The notes beneath the pieces were generated by a model. It was not told the DNA's origin. It saw only the letters and a list, made by a program, of their open reading frames with translations, and did no database searches. From assembly GCF_045679555.1 (NCBI RefSeq), contig NC_092087.1, positions 85,835,331 to 85,899,330 on the forward strand: a stretch of DNA of 64,000 nucleotides, given 5' to 3'. Every line of letters starts with the position of its first letter. The first letter of the stretch is position 1. The DNA comes from Salvelinus alpinus (taxonomy: Eukaryota > Chordata > Actinopteri > Salmoniformes > Salmonidae). Made by a program: the position numbers and the translations under genes. Positions 1-12,495 of the stretch are shown one piece after another.

Positions 1-228
1 CTCTATCTGTCACTTTTACTTTAGGGCCATTTTCAAAATGTCTCCACAACAATCTGTTGCTCTCAGAGCTCTTAAAATAGCATGTACACGTCTTTATGTG
101 AAACCACATGTACAATGTACATCCCGTCTTCTCTAGCATACAATATAGCTCAGTATTTGTCAAGGGTGCCAATAATTTTGGTCGTGACTGTATATCTAAC
201 AATCAGATTAATATGTCAAAATACATGT

Positions 229-292
229 ATACACACACACACGCACACACACGCACACACACGCGCACACGCACACACACACACACACACAG
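229..292. repeat. (CA)n microsatellite
   Basis: An almost pure CA/CG dinucleotide run. It generates spurious His-Thr open frames and has no coding meaning. The flanking 1-228 and 293-654 hold no recognisable gene. Confidence 0.95.
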
Positions 293-654
293 TTATACTT
301 GACCCTGTTATACTTTGACAGTGAACATGACCCTATTGAATGGAGATCTGGGTGTTACTGGCAAACTCTACTGATCATGTTTTAAACATGTAAATGAATA
401 AACTGAACTAAACTAAACACATGAAACCACAGTCCAGGGTCAGTATTCACAAAGTGTATCAGAGTAGGAGAGCTGATCTGGGATCAGTTTAGCCTTTTAG
501 ATCATAATTATACGGACCGTCTGAGACAATTTATGAACACAGGCCCTGATGTAACAACCAAAACACAGTTCAAAATAAACCAACAAGTATGTCATGTGAT
601 GTATGGCTAAAAACATCAAAAACTATATTCCAAGATATCGTCAAGTGTACTTAC

Positions 655-792
655 AGAGTGAAGTGAAGGGGAAGGTCTTGTACAGTGAATCAACTTACTG
701 TCACTGTGTGGAAACAAGAAGTAGTCTACTGTAAGAGTTAGTAGAAGTAGGCGTAGTCTAAGTGTGAGTTCTGTGGTTGACACGTTTTAAAA
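655..792 (-). promoter_or_regulatory. Leader exon and promoter copy 1, probably for a CD22-like gene left of the window
   Basis: On the minus strand a short non-coding exon ends at 655 with the donor GTAAGTACAC. A TTTTAAAA box lies at about 785-792, roughly where a TATA box would sit. The same exon recurs at 30.7, 34.7, 38.3 and 47.2 kb, and in two of these cases it stands upstream of a signal-peptide exon. No signal-peptide exon lies between here and position 1, so its gene body must be beyond the left edge. Start of transcription is inferred, not seen. Confidence 0.5.
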
Positions 793-1798
793 GTAGCCTA
801 GTCAGAGCATTAACATGCAGGAACAGCATGTCACATAAGGGATGTTACTCTATCTAAATAGAAAATGGTCTAAAGTCAGAATACTGGAGTTACATTTCTT
901 TATTGGAGGAGTGGACCTACATGTTTTACAAGAGACACAATGTGACCCATTCCCATCACTCCTCATCAGCTGGTACTGAAGGTTCCAGAACAGATGAAAG
1001 GGGAGTATCTTTGGTTCCAGTGTTCTAGTCCAGTGTTCTAGACTAGAGCTCTCCCTACTGACATCTCAACATTACTGCAGCTTCCAGGCTTCATATGTCC
1101 CTACTAGTCCAATGAAAATATACAATATAGAAGGTAAACTAACATTCGAAAATGAAAAAAATGTATATAGAGCAAACCAGGCATGCACGTAAAAGTAATG
1201 TTATTGGGACTTACGTTGAACTGGAGTTTGGACTCAGTTAATTAGTGATCTCAGCTAGCTTGTTAGCTACATGAAGCTGGTGTTATTCAGCGATAAACAA
1301 GTATTTTTGTGCATCACACAGCTACTTTGAAAGTACTGGATTGTGAACAATATGATGTGCTGCCACAGAATTACAGCAAAACCCCATAGTTAGCTAGTGA
1401 GCTAGCTAGTTAGCTAACTTTGAGCTATCAACATTAGCTAGCTAGAAACACCAGACAAGAGTGAGCTGTCATCATGCCAAGGCCAAAGCAAGCTGCTATG
1501 AGTTTTCATTGTGTTCTTGTGTGAAAGAGATGTCTTCAGCTCACTAATCTTCAGAACAACGGACCCAAAGTGAACCCTGACATGCATATAACTAAGTCTG
1601 TCTGTTTGTCTGGGATTATTGTGTCCTATTGTGTCTGAGTGATGCGTGTTTTTTGAAAATGACAATGATTAATCTTTCATGTAATTGTTTATTGCTGCTT
1701 CGTTATTGTTATTTTATTGTGTGATTTGTTTCGTTTTTTTTGTTTTTATGATAAAAAAAATTGAATATTTTCTTACATAAAAACAACTGCATTGTTGC
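793..1798. other. Non-coding, paralogous to 34.9-35.9 kb
   Basis: No gene seen. The first half aligns by eye with 34.9-35.2 kb, downstream of another leader-exon copy. The rest is rich in CTAGCTAG-type short palindromic words and poly-T. Confidence 0.5.
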
Positions 1799-1881
1799 TT
1801 AAGGGCTTGTCAGTAACCATTTCACAGTATGGTCTACACCTGTTGTATTCGGCGCATGTGACTAATACAATTTTACTTGAT
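1799..1881 (+). mobile_element. LINE 3' tail fragment
   Basis: The stretch ending in ACATGTG/GCATGTG-ACTAATACAATTT matches the 3' end of the LINE at 52.7-53.4 kb in this window, including its CTACACCTGTTGTATTC core. Only the untranslated tail is present. Confidence 0.6.
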
Positions 1882-1986
1882 TTGTGTGTTAAGCTGCTGG
1901 ACATTGCTCCCTCTGACTCCGATTCTGAACATCTAAAAGTCTGAGCCATTTGGGGGGGTTCTACTAGCTGAAATATGACAATTTAA

Positions 1987-3034
1987 CCTCTCTTGGGTAG
2001 GGGGCAGTATTTTGACATCCGGATGAAAAGCGTGCCCAAAGTAAACTGCCTGTTACTCAGGCCCAGAAGCTAGGATATGCATATGCGTGGTAGTATTGGA
2101 TAGAAAACAATCTAAAAATAACATAATCTTAAAATAATGTCTGTGAGTATAACAGAACTGATATGGCAGCCGAAAACGTGAGGAAAATCCATCCAGGAAG
2201 TGGCAATCTTTTGAATTGAGTATTTTTCTATTGAAAGCCTATTCACCATATAAATGGAAGGGACCTGGATTGCAGTTCCTATGGCTTCCACTAGATGTCA
2301 ACAGTCTTTGGACATTGTTTCAGGCTTTTTTTCAGAAAAATTAGTAAGAATGACAGCCTTTTCTGAGTGGTCAGTCGAATGAACAAGAGCTTTTTGCGCG
2401 CACGACCGGGAGCGTGCACTCCGTTCTTTTTCCTTTGTATTGAATACGCTATTATCCAGTTTAAATATTATTTGTTTTTAAAGACAATAAACACCCTGAG
2501 GATGAATAAAAAACATTGTTTGACATGTTTCGATGAACTTTACCGGTACTATTTGGATCTATTCATCTGCATGTTGTGACCGCACTTGAGCCAGAGGATT
2601 ACTGAACAAAATGATCCAACAAAACAGAGTTTTTTGGATATAAAGAGGGACTTTATCGAACAAAACAAACATTTATTGTGTAACATGGAGTCTTGTGAGT
2701 GCAACCATATGAAGATCATCAAAGGTAAGTGATTAATTGTATTGTTATTTCGGACTTTTGTGACTAATCTACTTGGCTGGAAAATGTTTGTATGCTTTTG
2801 CAAGCGGGCCGCTGTCCTCAGATAATCGCATGGTATGCTTTCGCCGTAAAGCCTTTTTGAAATCTGACACAGCGGCTTTATTAACAAGAGGTTAATCTTT
2901 AAGCCGATGTATAACACTTGTATATTTAATTAATGTTTATTATGAGTATTTCTGTATTTTGATTTTGGCGCTCTGTAATTTCACCGAATTTTGGCCAGGT
3001 GGGACGGTAGCGTCCCACCTACCCTAGAGAGGTT
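1987..3034. mobile_element. TTAA-flanked non-autonomous transposon E1
   Basis: About 1.05 kb with imperfect terminal inverted repeats (CCTCTCTTGGGTAGG at the left, its complement CCTACCCTAGAGAGG at the right) and TTAA on the left and TTAA two bases past the right end. A perfect palindrome, GGTGGGACG-gta-CGTCCCACC type, sits just inside the right end (about 2999-3019). It has no credible transposase; the open frames inside are short. TTAA targeting and CC-starting ends suggest a piggyBac-type mobiliser, which is inference. Confidence 0.7.
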
Positions 3035-3696
3035 TTAAGGTGGTCCTACCATGGATCATCTAGCTATTTGATTTTGAATTATAGTATCCCTTTAGGTAAA
3101 AAAAGAAGAAGGACTAATGTTTGTGAGAGCAGGCAGGTGACTGCAATATAGTCTGCCTGGAACATGCCCCATATTCAATTGTAATTCAATTAAATAATAG
3201 TATTTATTTATCACCTGTTGGGGCAATTACTAGGCACCCTATGGCATCAGGCTGGCAGTGAGTCTTACAGTTACATCACAAGGGGTCACATGTCCAGTCA
3301 CATGACCATACATACATACACAGTGAAACACATGATAACAACAGATGTCAGCCCCCTTAGTGTCTACAACATGGTGATCATAGAGGCGGTTCACTGGGCA
3401 AAGATCCCTTCAAGGATCTAATAATGATGTAATTTCCATGTTTCACAGCTCAGGCCGAGGGAGAGGGGGAAGGAAATCAGAGGTGCACTCCTCTTCACTT
3501 TGATTGACACTTCATACACTCATTATATATGTCCAGTGTTCTGTCTGGGATCTGTGGTCTGTGCCAGAGGACTACAAACGGGGTGACACCCCTCCAAGCA
3601 TCCTGTTCCCTTTTAAAGTAGGGACACGACCCCTCATCCTCTTCCTTAATCTTCATTATTCTCCTCCCTCTCTCATATCCAGTCACTGCGTGGTGG
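3035..3696. other. Segmental duplication, left copy
   Basis: From about 3340 onward the sequence is a clear copy of about 47.70-48.12 kb in the same orientation, including the phrase around CTCAGGCCGAGGG. No coding exon is seen before the zinc-finger remnant. Confidence 0.6.
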
Positions 3697-5165
3697 TCAG
3701 AGTTGCCATGGTTTCCTGTCTCTTCCTCTCTGGTCAGGCTTGTGTTTGAAGCGACACTTGTCACCATAGAAACAGCCGGTGGTTCTCCAGAAGAAACACT
3801 CGTCACCATTGATGGGAGCCATCCTCCTGGTCCTGGGAGAGAGAGAGACAAACAGTATGAAAACACAAACACCTGCACCTGTGCTCCTGCTTCCTCCTTC
3901 CATCACTTTGTACATTTCAAAATGTTATATGAGTTGATTGGTAACACTTTAGAATAACTCATAATGATGTTTTGAATGACAGATGGATGTCTTTACCTTG
4001 TGGAGGCGTGCTGGTGGGCTGAGGAGGTGTTGAGGCCTATAGAGTTGGTCCTCTGAGGAGAGGGAGGGGTTCTCTGCGGTCTGGGTACCTGATCACCAGC
4101 CTGGTGCTCTCCAGCTCCACCCCCTGGACAGGAGGACAAACTGCAGGCGCAGTCCAAATACATACAATTAAACAAATAGCATAGTCCCAAAAGTACAATT
4201 GAATTAATAGCAATGTCCCAAAGTACAATGAAACCAATAACATTATATTGGGTTTTACTACCGGCTTGTTTTTCATTTCCTGACAGAAAGGAGTTGAATC
4301 GTTGTACATTTCTCTCTGTTTTGGACAATGGTGATACTATTTATGTGCAAGACTCAAGCTCTCCACTGAAGGCTCTTGACTCTGTGTATCATGCAGAGAT
4401 GTCTAACTCACCATTGTGATCTCTACAGTGCTGTCAGGTGGACATCAGTAGCAACACGCAGGCTCAAACACTGGTACATTCTTATTCAGAAGACCATTTA
4501 ATAAGGAAAACTGCCATGTTATATATCCTCTCTTCTAGCAGGAAATGAGAACACATACAAACTCACATCTCAATCTTGTTTCATGCTAACAGTACCGAAA
4601 ATTAGAACCAAACATGGGAAAAAGTCCATTCATTATTCAGCCCCTTGATCTTGGAATGTCCTCCCTTGGAGGAGTTCAAAGGACAAATAGATGAACAGGT
4701 TATTGAGACATGTAGCTGTTTCTAGTTATCAGTCCATGTCAATAGTTTGCATTGCCTTTTTTTAAGCCCCCGTTCCCACAGGAGACCTTTGCCTCTCGCC
4801 AGGCCGCCATTGTAAATAAGAATTTGTTCTTAATTGACTTGATTGGTTAAATAAAGGTTAAATAAAGATTATCCTAAAAGTGCAATGGAACCAATAACAT
4901 AGTCCTAAAAGTACAATATAACCAATAACATAGTCCTAAGCGTACAATGGAACCAGTAGTATAGTCCAAAAGAACAATTGAACCAATAGCATAGTCCCAA
5001 AAGTACAAACTCCTAAAGTTTAAGCTAAATAATTGAAAGCACATCTCACATAGTTAAATGCATATGACAGCATTATGTTTCATCCCACCTCTCACCTGGA
5101 GCCTCTCTAAGGTGCGAGCGGCCATGTTGGGATTCTTGAAGTTGACAGAGGCACATAAACTCTCT
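3697..5165 (-). pseudogene. RRM/CCCH zinc-finger gene remnant, copy 1
   Basis: Three exons read on the minus strand. An exon near 5096-5165 gives VNFKNPNMAARTLERLQ, and the exon at 3997-4123 continues in phase as GVELESTRLVIRYPD. Together they look like the C-terminal half of an RNA-recognition motif. The exon at 3697-3832 encodes a CCCH finger (DECFFWRTTGCFYGDKC, then RFKH; spacing C-x7-C-x5-C-x3-H) followed closely by a stop. Splice sites are present: donors at 5095 and 3996, acceptors at 4124 and 3833. Compared with copy 2 at 48.1 kb, the middle exon lacks 7 bases, so the RRM frame and the finger frame no longer join. I conclude it is a pseudogene of an RNA-binding protein; the exact family member is not recognised. 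Confidence 0.65.
4780..4868 (+). mobile_element. Salmonid SINE 3' tail
   Basis: Contains the GCCGCCATTGTAAATAAG ... GTTAAATAAAGGTTAAATAAA ending typical of tRNA-derived salmonid SINEs (HpaI type, from memory). The tRNA-like head is missing. Confidence 0.65.
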
Positions 5166-5462
5166 TGAAGAACTCTGTAACTCTCTCTCTCCCCACACCT
5201 ACAGTACATAACCTAGATTTAGAATGTAGAACTCTGATACTCTCTATCTCCCCTCATCTACAGTACAGAATAAATAATTTGAATGTAGAACTCTGATACT
5301 CTCTATCTCACTACAGTACAGAATGTAGAAGGAGGAGAGGAAGGGAGGGAGGTGACCACAGTCAAAACACAAGGAACTAGGAACAGGGTGCTTGCTATAT
5401 GAGACAGCCTATAGAACCTATAACTGTAGGAATGTATACTGTGGAATAACCATAACTAAACA

Positions 5463-8411
5463 TACTCACCCAAATGAGTCCTGAGTGGAGGAGAGGTCCA
5501 CCACTGGAGTCCAGAGGGGAGGAGAGGTCCACCACTGTAGTCCTGAGTGGAGGAGAGGTCCATCACTGGAGTCCTGGGGGAAGGAGAGGTCCACCACTGT
5601 AGTCCTGAGAGGAGGAGAGGTCCACCACTGGAGTCTATAGAGGAGGAGAGGCCTACCACTGGAGTCCTGAGGGAAGGAGAGGTCCACCACTGGAGTCCAG
5701 AGGGGAGGAGAGGTCCACCACTGGAGTCCAGAGGGGAGGAGAGGCCTACCACTGGAGTCCAGAGGGGAGGAGAGGTCCACCACTGGAGTCCAGAGGGGAG
5801 GAGAGGTCCACCACTGGAGTCCTGAGGGGAGGAGAGGTCCACCACTGGAGTCCTGAGGGGAGGAGGGGTCCACCACTGGAGCTGAGAGGGGAGGAGAGGC
5901 CTAATACTGGAGTCCTGAGTGAAGGAGATGTCCCCCACTGGAGTCCACATAGGAGGAGAGGCCTACCACTGGAATCCTGAGGGGAGGAGTGGTCCACCAC
6001 TGGAGTCCAGAGGGGAGGAGAGGTCCACCACTGGAGTCCGGAGGGGTGGAGAGGTCCACCACTTGTGTCCGGAGGGGAGGAGAGATCCACCACTGGAATC
6101 CTGAGGGGAGGAGAGGTTCAACACTGGAGTACGGATGGGAGGAGATGTCGCCCACTGGTGTCCGAAGGGGAGGAGAGGTCCACCACTGGAGTCCGGAGGG
6201 GAGGAGAGGTCCACCACTGGAATCCTGAGGGGAGGAGAGGTTCAACACCGGAGTACGGAGGGGAGGAGAGGTCCACCACTGGAGTCCTGAGTGGAGGAGA
6301 GGTCCACCACTGGAGTCCGGAGGGGAGGAGATGTCCACCACTGGTGTCCGAAGGGGAGGAGAGGTCCATCACGAATCTTGAGGAGAGGAGAGGTCCACCA
6401 CTGGAGTCCAGCGGGGAGGAGAGGTCCACCACTGGAGTCCTGAGAGGAGGAGAGGTCCACCACTGGAGTCCATAGAGGAGGAGAGGCCTACCACTGGAGT
6501 CCTGAGGGAAGGAGATGTCCCCCACTGGAGTCCCGAGAGGAGGAGAGGTCAACCACTGGAGTACATAGGGGAGGTGAGGTCCACCACTGGAGTACATAGG
6601 GGAGGTGAGGTCCACCACTGGAGTCCTGAGAGGAGGAGAGGTCCACCACTGGAGTCCTGAGGGGAGGAGGGGTCCACCACTGGAGCTGAGAGGGGAGGAG
6701 AGGCCTAATACTGGAGTCCTGAGTGAAGGAGATGTCCCCCACTGGAGTCCACATAGGAGGAGAGGTCCACCACTGGAGTCCAGCGGGGAGGAGAGGTCCA
6801 CCACTGGAGTCCTGAGAGGAGGAGAGGTCCACCACTGGAGTCCTTAGAGGAGGAGAGGCCTACCACTGGAGTCCTGAGGGAAGGAGATGTCCCCCACTGG
6901 AGTCCTGAGGGGAGGAGAGGTCCACCACTGGAGATCTGATGGGAGGAGAGGTCCACCACTGGAGTCCGGCGGGGAGGAGAGGTCCACCACTGGTGTCCAG
7001 AAGGGAGGAGAGATCCACCACTGGAATTCTGAGGGGAGGAGATGTTCAATACTGGAGTCCGGAGGGGAGGAGAGGTCCACCACTGGAGTCCTGAGTGGAG
7101 GAGAGGTCCACCCTACTGGAGTCATGAGGGGAGAAAAGGTCCATCACTGGAGTCCTGAGGGGAGGAGAGGTCCACCACTGGAGTCCAGATGGGAGGAGAG
7201 GCCTACCACTGGAGTCCAGAGGGGAGGAGAGGTCCACCACTGGAGTCCAGAGGGGAGGAGAGGTCCACCACTGGAGTCCAGAGGGGAGGAGAGGTCCACC
7301 ACTGGAGTCCAGAGGGAAGGAGAGGTCCACCACTGGAGTCCCGAGAGGAGGAGAGGTCAACCACTGGAGTACATAGGGGAGGTGAGGTCCACCACTGGAG
7401 TACATAGGGGAGGTGAGGTCCACCACTGGAGTCCTGAGAGGAGGAGAGGTCCACCACTGGAGTCCTGAGGGGAGGAGGGGTCCACCACTGGAGCTGAGAG
7501 GGGAGGAGAGGCCTAATACTGGAGTCCTGAGTGAAGGAGATGTCCCCCACTGGAGTCCACATAGGAGGAGAGGCCTACCACTGGAATCCTGAGGGGAGGA
7601 GTGGTCCACCACTGGAGTCCAGAGGGGAGGAGAGGTCCACCACTGGAGTCCGGAGGGGTGGAGAGGTCCACCACTTGTGTCCGGAGGGGAGGAGAGATCC
7701 ACCACTGGAATCCTGAGGGGAGGAGAGGTTCAACACTGGAGTACGGATGGGAGGAGATGTCGCCCACTGGTGTCCGAAGGGGAGGAGAGGTCCACCACTG
7801 GAATCCTGAGGGGAGGAGAGGTTCAACACCGGAGTACGGAGGGGAGGAGAGGTCCACCACTGGAGTCCTGAGTGGAGGAGAGGTCCACCACTGGAGTCCG
7901 GAGGGGAGGAGATGTCCACCACTGGTGTCCGAAGGGGAGGAGAGGTCCATCGCGAATCTTGAGGAGAGGAGAGGTCCACCACTGGAGTCCAGCGGGGAGG
8001 AGAGGTCCACCACTGGAGTCCTGAGAGGAGGAGAGGTCCACCACTGGAGTCCATAGAGGAGGAGAGGCCTACCACTGGAGTCCTGAGGGAAGGAGATGTC
8101 CCCCACTGGAGTCCTGAGGGGAGGAGAGGTCCACCACTGGAGATCTGATGGGAGGAGAGGTCCACCACTGGAGTCCGGCGGGGAGGAGAGGTCCACCACT
8201 GGTGTCCAGAGGGGAGGAGAGATCCACCACTGGAATTCTGAGGGGAGGAGATGTTCAATACTGGAGTCCGGAGGGGAGGAGAGGTCCACCACTGGAGTCC
8301 GGAGGGGAGGAGAGGTCCACCACTGGAGTCCTGAGTGGAGGAGAGGTCCACCACTGGAGTCATGAGGGGAGAAAAGGTCCAACACTGGAGTCCTGAAGGG
8401 AGGAGAGGTCC
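5463..8411. repeat. 31-bp minisatellite, about 95 copies
   Basis: Tandem array with core GAGGTCCACCACTGGAGTCC and a 31-bp period (for example 7231 to 7262). Since 31 is not a multiple of 3, every frame stays open as a repeating 31-residue pattern, giving long spurious frames on both strands. Variants recur in blocks: about 5901-6490 is almost identical to 7513-8100, displaced by 1612 bp, or 52 units, with one unit gained or lost. Confidence 0.95.
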
Positions 8412-9676
8412 TCTCAGCTAAACCTCACAATAAATCAGTGTTAGATGTACAGCATGTATTTCTTTATTGTTGTAGTTATTTGGTTAAATCAGTAATCAAA
8501 CTCCCATAATAATGGCTGTGCCCCTGTGGTGGGGTCTGGTAGTGCAGTCTGTATATACTATGCTCCCTGTTGTGGGGTCTTATAGTGCAGTCTGTATATA
8601 CTATGCTCCCTGTGGTGGGGTCTGGTAGTCCAGTCTGCATATACTATGCCCCCTTTGGTGGGGTCTGGTAGTGCAGTCTGTATATACTATGCCCCCTTTG
8701 GTGGAGTCTGGTAGTGCAGTCTGTATGTACTATGCCCCCTGTGGTGGGTTCTTGTAGTGCCTGTCTATACTATGGTGGGGAGACGGACGGACGGACGGAC
8801 GGACGGACAGACAGACACATTTAAGGTGAGGGAGGATGCAAAAAAATTTATGAGCGTGGCCTTATTTCTATTACAGCATGTTGGATGACTGTCATTCATT
8901 TTCCATTCACCCAGCTCAATGTAACATGGATATATTTAACTACTACATGTCATGATACCCTAATGTTCCCTATATCCATCATGAGGTTGTTACAACCTAG
9001 AATATTAATGAAAGGTTACAACGTAGGTGCACAGGTCGAGAGAAACATTTGAGTAATCAAGGTGACAGACAGTGACACATCCAGTACTACCTTGTACACT
9101 CTGGCCTGCATCTAGCTGATCTAGGGTGTAATCATTAGTCCAACATTTGCAAACAAGAGTTTCTCTTGGACAAATTCAGGTATGTTTATCCCCATTTCGT
9201 TCCGTTTGCTTTCGATTAAAAAAAATAATTCAACAGAATAGGTGGAATGAATACACCTTTGATCACATTCAAACACAGTTCACTTTCAAAGCAGACACAT
9301 ACAAACGGCATGATCACGTTGCCCATTGTAGAATTCCTTCTCACATCTCTGCATTATACTCCTCTTACCTTGTCCCTTCACTTGTGGACTTCAGTGCACA
9401 ACACATCAGCTGTCTGTGAGCAGGAGAAAAAACCTTTCCAAGCCAAACCTTCATATCATGACTGCTAACGCTACACACAGCCTACATCATTGTTACCATA
9501 TTAGCTAACGTATTGTCAACATAGCTACTAGAACTAATGCGTTAGTAAACACGCTCCAATCATGCAGAACAGTGTACAGTTAGCAAGAAGTTTAGCAGTT
9601 ACACCGGTGGGCCCACGTGGCAATAAATGAAGAATACACAGTCATCACAGTCATCTTCTGATTCCAACAGACTCAC
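8412..9676. other. Spacer with a 43-bp minisatellite and a tetranucleotide run
   Basis: About 8519-8775 holds about six copies of a 43-bp unit containing GTGCAGTCTGTATATACTAT. 8781-8815 is (GGAC)n passing into (AGAC)n. The remaining 0.85 kb shows nothing I can assign. Homology to the CD22-like intron begins abruptly near 9628, marking the break of gene A. Confidence 0.7.
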
Positions 9677-9934
9677 CTTTCCATCATTTGATGTGCCTCT
9701 TGTGTCAGAGGGGGAATTGGAGGCTTTCTTCCTGTTTAATAAATGAATGAATGAATTTATTATTGAAAGAATGAATGAATCAATGAACAAATTAAGTTAA
9801 TAAAAAAGTGTTGGAGTGAAATAATCTTTAAAAGATCACTCACCTGAACCACATGAAGCCAGAGAGACAGAGGATGAGAACCAGAACAACAACTGTGATT
9901 CCTACAGCTGCAGTCAGAACTGAGATTTGTTTCC
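9677..9934 (-). pseudogene. CD22-like gene A: remnant with membrane helix and juxtamembrane exon
   Basis: Two exons survive. 9844-9934 (91 nt) encodes the transmembrane segment; 9677-9731 (55 nt) encodes the basic juxtamembrane stretch starting RKKASNSPSDTRG. Both match genes B and D in length, phase and splice sites (GTGAGT donors). On the 3' side the ITIM and terminal exons are missing, with homology stopping near 9628. On the 5' side the intron runs into TTAA element E2 near 10021, and no Ig exon follows. A truncated, presumably dead receptor copy. Confidence 0.8.
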
Positions 9935-10020
9935 CTGAAATAAAATATGGACGAGTGCTGGCATGTTATAAACTGAAAATAAACGTAGTACAGGATAATA
10001 ACACAATATTTGGTAGGTAG

Positions 10021-11577
10021 CATAGGTAGCTATCACAAAACCGACCAAATAGAGATATAATTAGTCACTAACCAAGAAACAACTTCATCAGATGACAGTC
10101 TTATAACATGTTATACAATAAATGTATGTTTTGTTCGAAAATTTGCATATTTGAGGTATAAATCATAGTTTTACATTGCAGCTACCATCAAAAATATCAC
10201 CAAAGCAGCCGGAATAATTACAGAGAGCAACGTGAAATACCTAAATACTCATCATAAAACATTTATGAAAAATACATGGTGTACAGCAAATGAAAGATAA
10301 ACATCTTGTGAATCCAGCCAATATTTCAGATTTTTTAAGTGTTTTACAGCGAAAACACAATATAGCATTACATTAGCTTACCACAATAGCCAAACACACA
10401 AATGCATTTATTAGCAGCAAAAGGTAGCGATCGCAAAAACCAGCAAAAGATATAAAATTAATCACTAACCTTGGACAACTTCATCAGATGACAGTTTTAT
10501 AACATCAGGTTATACAATACACTTATGTTTTGTTCGAAAATGTGCATATTTGGAGCTGCAACCCGTGGTTATACATTGTGAAAATGTAGCATCAATTCAC
10601 CAAATTGTCCGGAGCAATTTTGGACACTCACCTAATCTGACCAAAGAACTCATCATAAACTTTACTAAACAATACATGTTGGACAGCAAATGAAAGATAC
10701 ACTAGTTCTTAATGCAACCGCCGTGTTAGATTTTTAAAAATAACTTTACCATAACAAATAGCTTACGTTATAGCGAGACAGCGCCCGCCAAAACGCTGGA
10801 TAATAGGACTCAACATTTTCCACAGAAATACGAAATAACATCATAAATTGTTCTTACTTTTGCTGAGCTTCCATCAGAATCTTGTACAAGGAGTCCTATG
10901 TCCAGAATAAATCGTTGTTTGGTTTTAGATTGTCCTTTTCTCCTGTCGAATTCGCTCCACAAGGCTAGCCAATGTTGATGACGTTCCCAATTTCTCTCGA
11001 CGCAGAGAACGGAAAACTCCAAAAGTCCCATTAAACGTTGAATAAACTGATGAAACTCGGTTGAAAAAACCTACTTTATGTTGTTTTTCTATTATCTATC
11101 AAATAAAAACAGAGCCGGAGATATTAGCCGTGTATACCGAACGCTTATCATAAGACAATATGGAGGGACTTCCCGCGCCTAGGTAGAGAAAGGAAATTCT
11201 GGTCACGTCATTCCAAGAGCTCTTGTTCGACCTCAGATCAAGCTAGACACCCCATTCCACCTTCCACTGCCTGTTGACATCTAGTGGAAGGCGTATGCAG
11301 TGCATGCATATCCATAAATATTAGGCAATTGAATAGGCAGGCCCTGGAACAGAGCATCGTTTTCCGATTTTTCACTTCCTATCTGGAAGTTTGCTGCAAA
11401 ATGAGTTCTGTTTTACTCACAGATATAATTCAAACAGTTTTAGAAACTTGAGAGTGTTTTCTATCCAATAGTAATAATAATATGCATATTGTACGATCTA
11501 GAATAGAGTACGAGGCCGTTTAAATTGGGCACAATTTTTTCCCAAAGTGAAAACAGCGCCCCCTATTCACAAGAAGT
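10021..11577 (-). mobile_element. TTAA-type element E2, truncated
   Basis: Reverse-complement relative of E4 (32.30-34.11 kb). The recognisable end at about 11525-11577 reads, inverted, as ACTTCTTGTGAATAGGGGGC, matching the salmonid TTAA-CTTCTT type end. The other end, about 240 bp in E4, is missing where it meets gene A. It contains the same internal phrases as E4 (for example TTCATCAGATGACAG) twice, as E4 does. No transposase is seen. Confidence 0.7.
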
Positions 11578-12112
11578 GCTTTATGCTGCGGTGAACCATC
11601 ACAACTATATCTTTGTTGATGAAGTGGGCTTCAACCTTGCCAAAACTCAGCACTGTGGGCGGAATCTCATCGACCAACGGGCGACCGTCCAAGTGCCTGG
11701 ACAATGTGGGGGAAACTTCTCCATGTGCACAGCTATCTCTGAAGAGGGTGTGGTAGGATGTAGGCCATGACTTGGATCCTACAATGCTGCACACCTCATT
11801 GTGTTTCTCATTGAAATTGAGCAGGCTTGTCAAGGTGAAGTGGTTAACTATTTCATTTTACGGGACAATGTCAGGTTCCACTATGCAGACGTGGTTGAGG
11901 CATGGTTTCGGGCCAATCCCTGATTTGTGACCCTTTACCTGCCCCCAAACTCTCATTTCCTCAACCCTGTTTCTCAGCATGGAGGTGGAAGGTGATCACC
12001 ATCCCCATGAGCGTGCCACCCTCCATCTGGTCATGGATGAGGCATGCGACGACATCAATGCAGACCAATTTGAACAATGAGGACATTCACTGTGATGTGG
12101 ATGAGAATTGAT
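11578..12112 (+). pseudogene. DDE transposase remnant, IS630/Tc1-mariner type
   Basis: Conceptual frames give IFVDEVGFNLAKT (first catalytic Asp region), then RATVQVPGQCGGN, LRDNVRFHYADVVEAWF (second Asp region) and LYLPPNSHFLNP before the expected Glu. That order and spacing fit an IS630-like member of the Tc1/mariner superfamily as seen in fish genomes. The N-terminal DNA-binding part is missing. Several stops and frameshifts interrupt it (stops after GCRP and after WFRANP). It abuts E2 directly, so part was probably lost at that junction. Confidence 0.7.
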
Positions 12113-12212
12113 GTATGTTAAAAAGCAGCTTTCCTATTTTGGAATGGTGTTGGCTTACCTCAACAACAGAATGCTGTGTGCGTATACCGGTCATAAAAAT
12201 ATTCACACTAGT

Positions 12213-12338
12213 AGACCGCTGATTGGCCAGCTCATCCTCCTCTAGACCGCTGATTGGCCAGCTCATCCTCCTCTAGACAGCTGATTGGCCAGCTCATCCT
12301 CCTCTAGACAGCTGATTGGCCAGCTCATCCTTCTCAGA
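12213..12338. repeat. 31-bp tandem repeat, four copies
   Basis: Unit contains GCTGATTGGCCAGCTCATCC, with copies spaced 31 bp (12221 to 12252). The paralogous block at about 39.75-39.82 kb has only two copies, so the array changed after duplication. Confidence 0.9.
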
Positions 12339-12495
12339 AGTATGATATTATATTCTTGAGGTGGGGTTTTTGAAATATTTTATCTCTGTTTTGGCCACAA
12401 ATATGAGTATAGGACAAGTCAACAACATTATTGTGGTATGAATTAACAGAATAGGACATTTTAAAAGTGAGATTTTCACTGGACAGTTACTTTAA

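Noticed and set aside
2367-2917. Small frames inside E1
   Set aside because: Short, without transposase motifs; the element is non-autonomous.
5456-8396. Long open frames on both strands with repeats such as GGEVHHWSPEGRRG or WTSPPLRTPVVDLSS
   Set aside because: They are a by-product of a 31-bp tandem repeat that stays open in all frames; no splice sites, start context or known domain.
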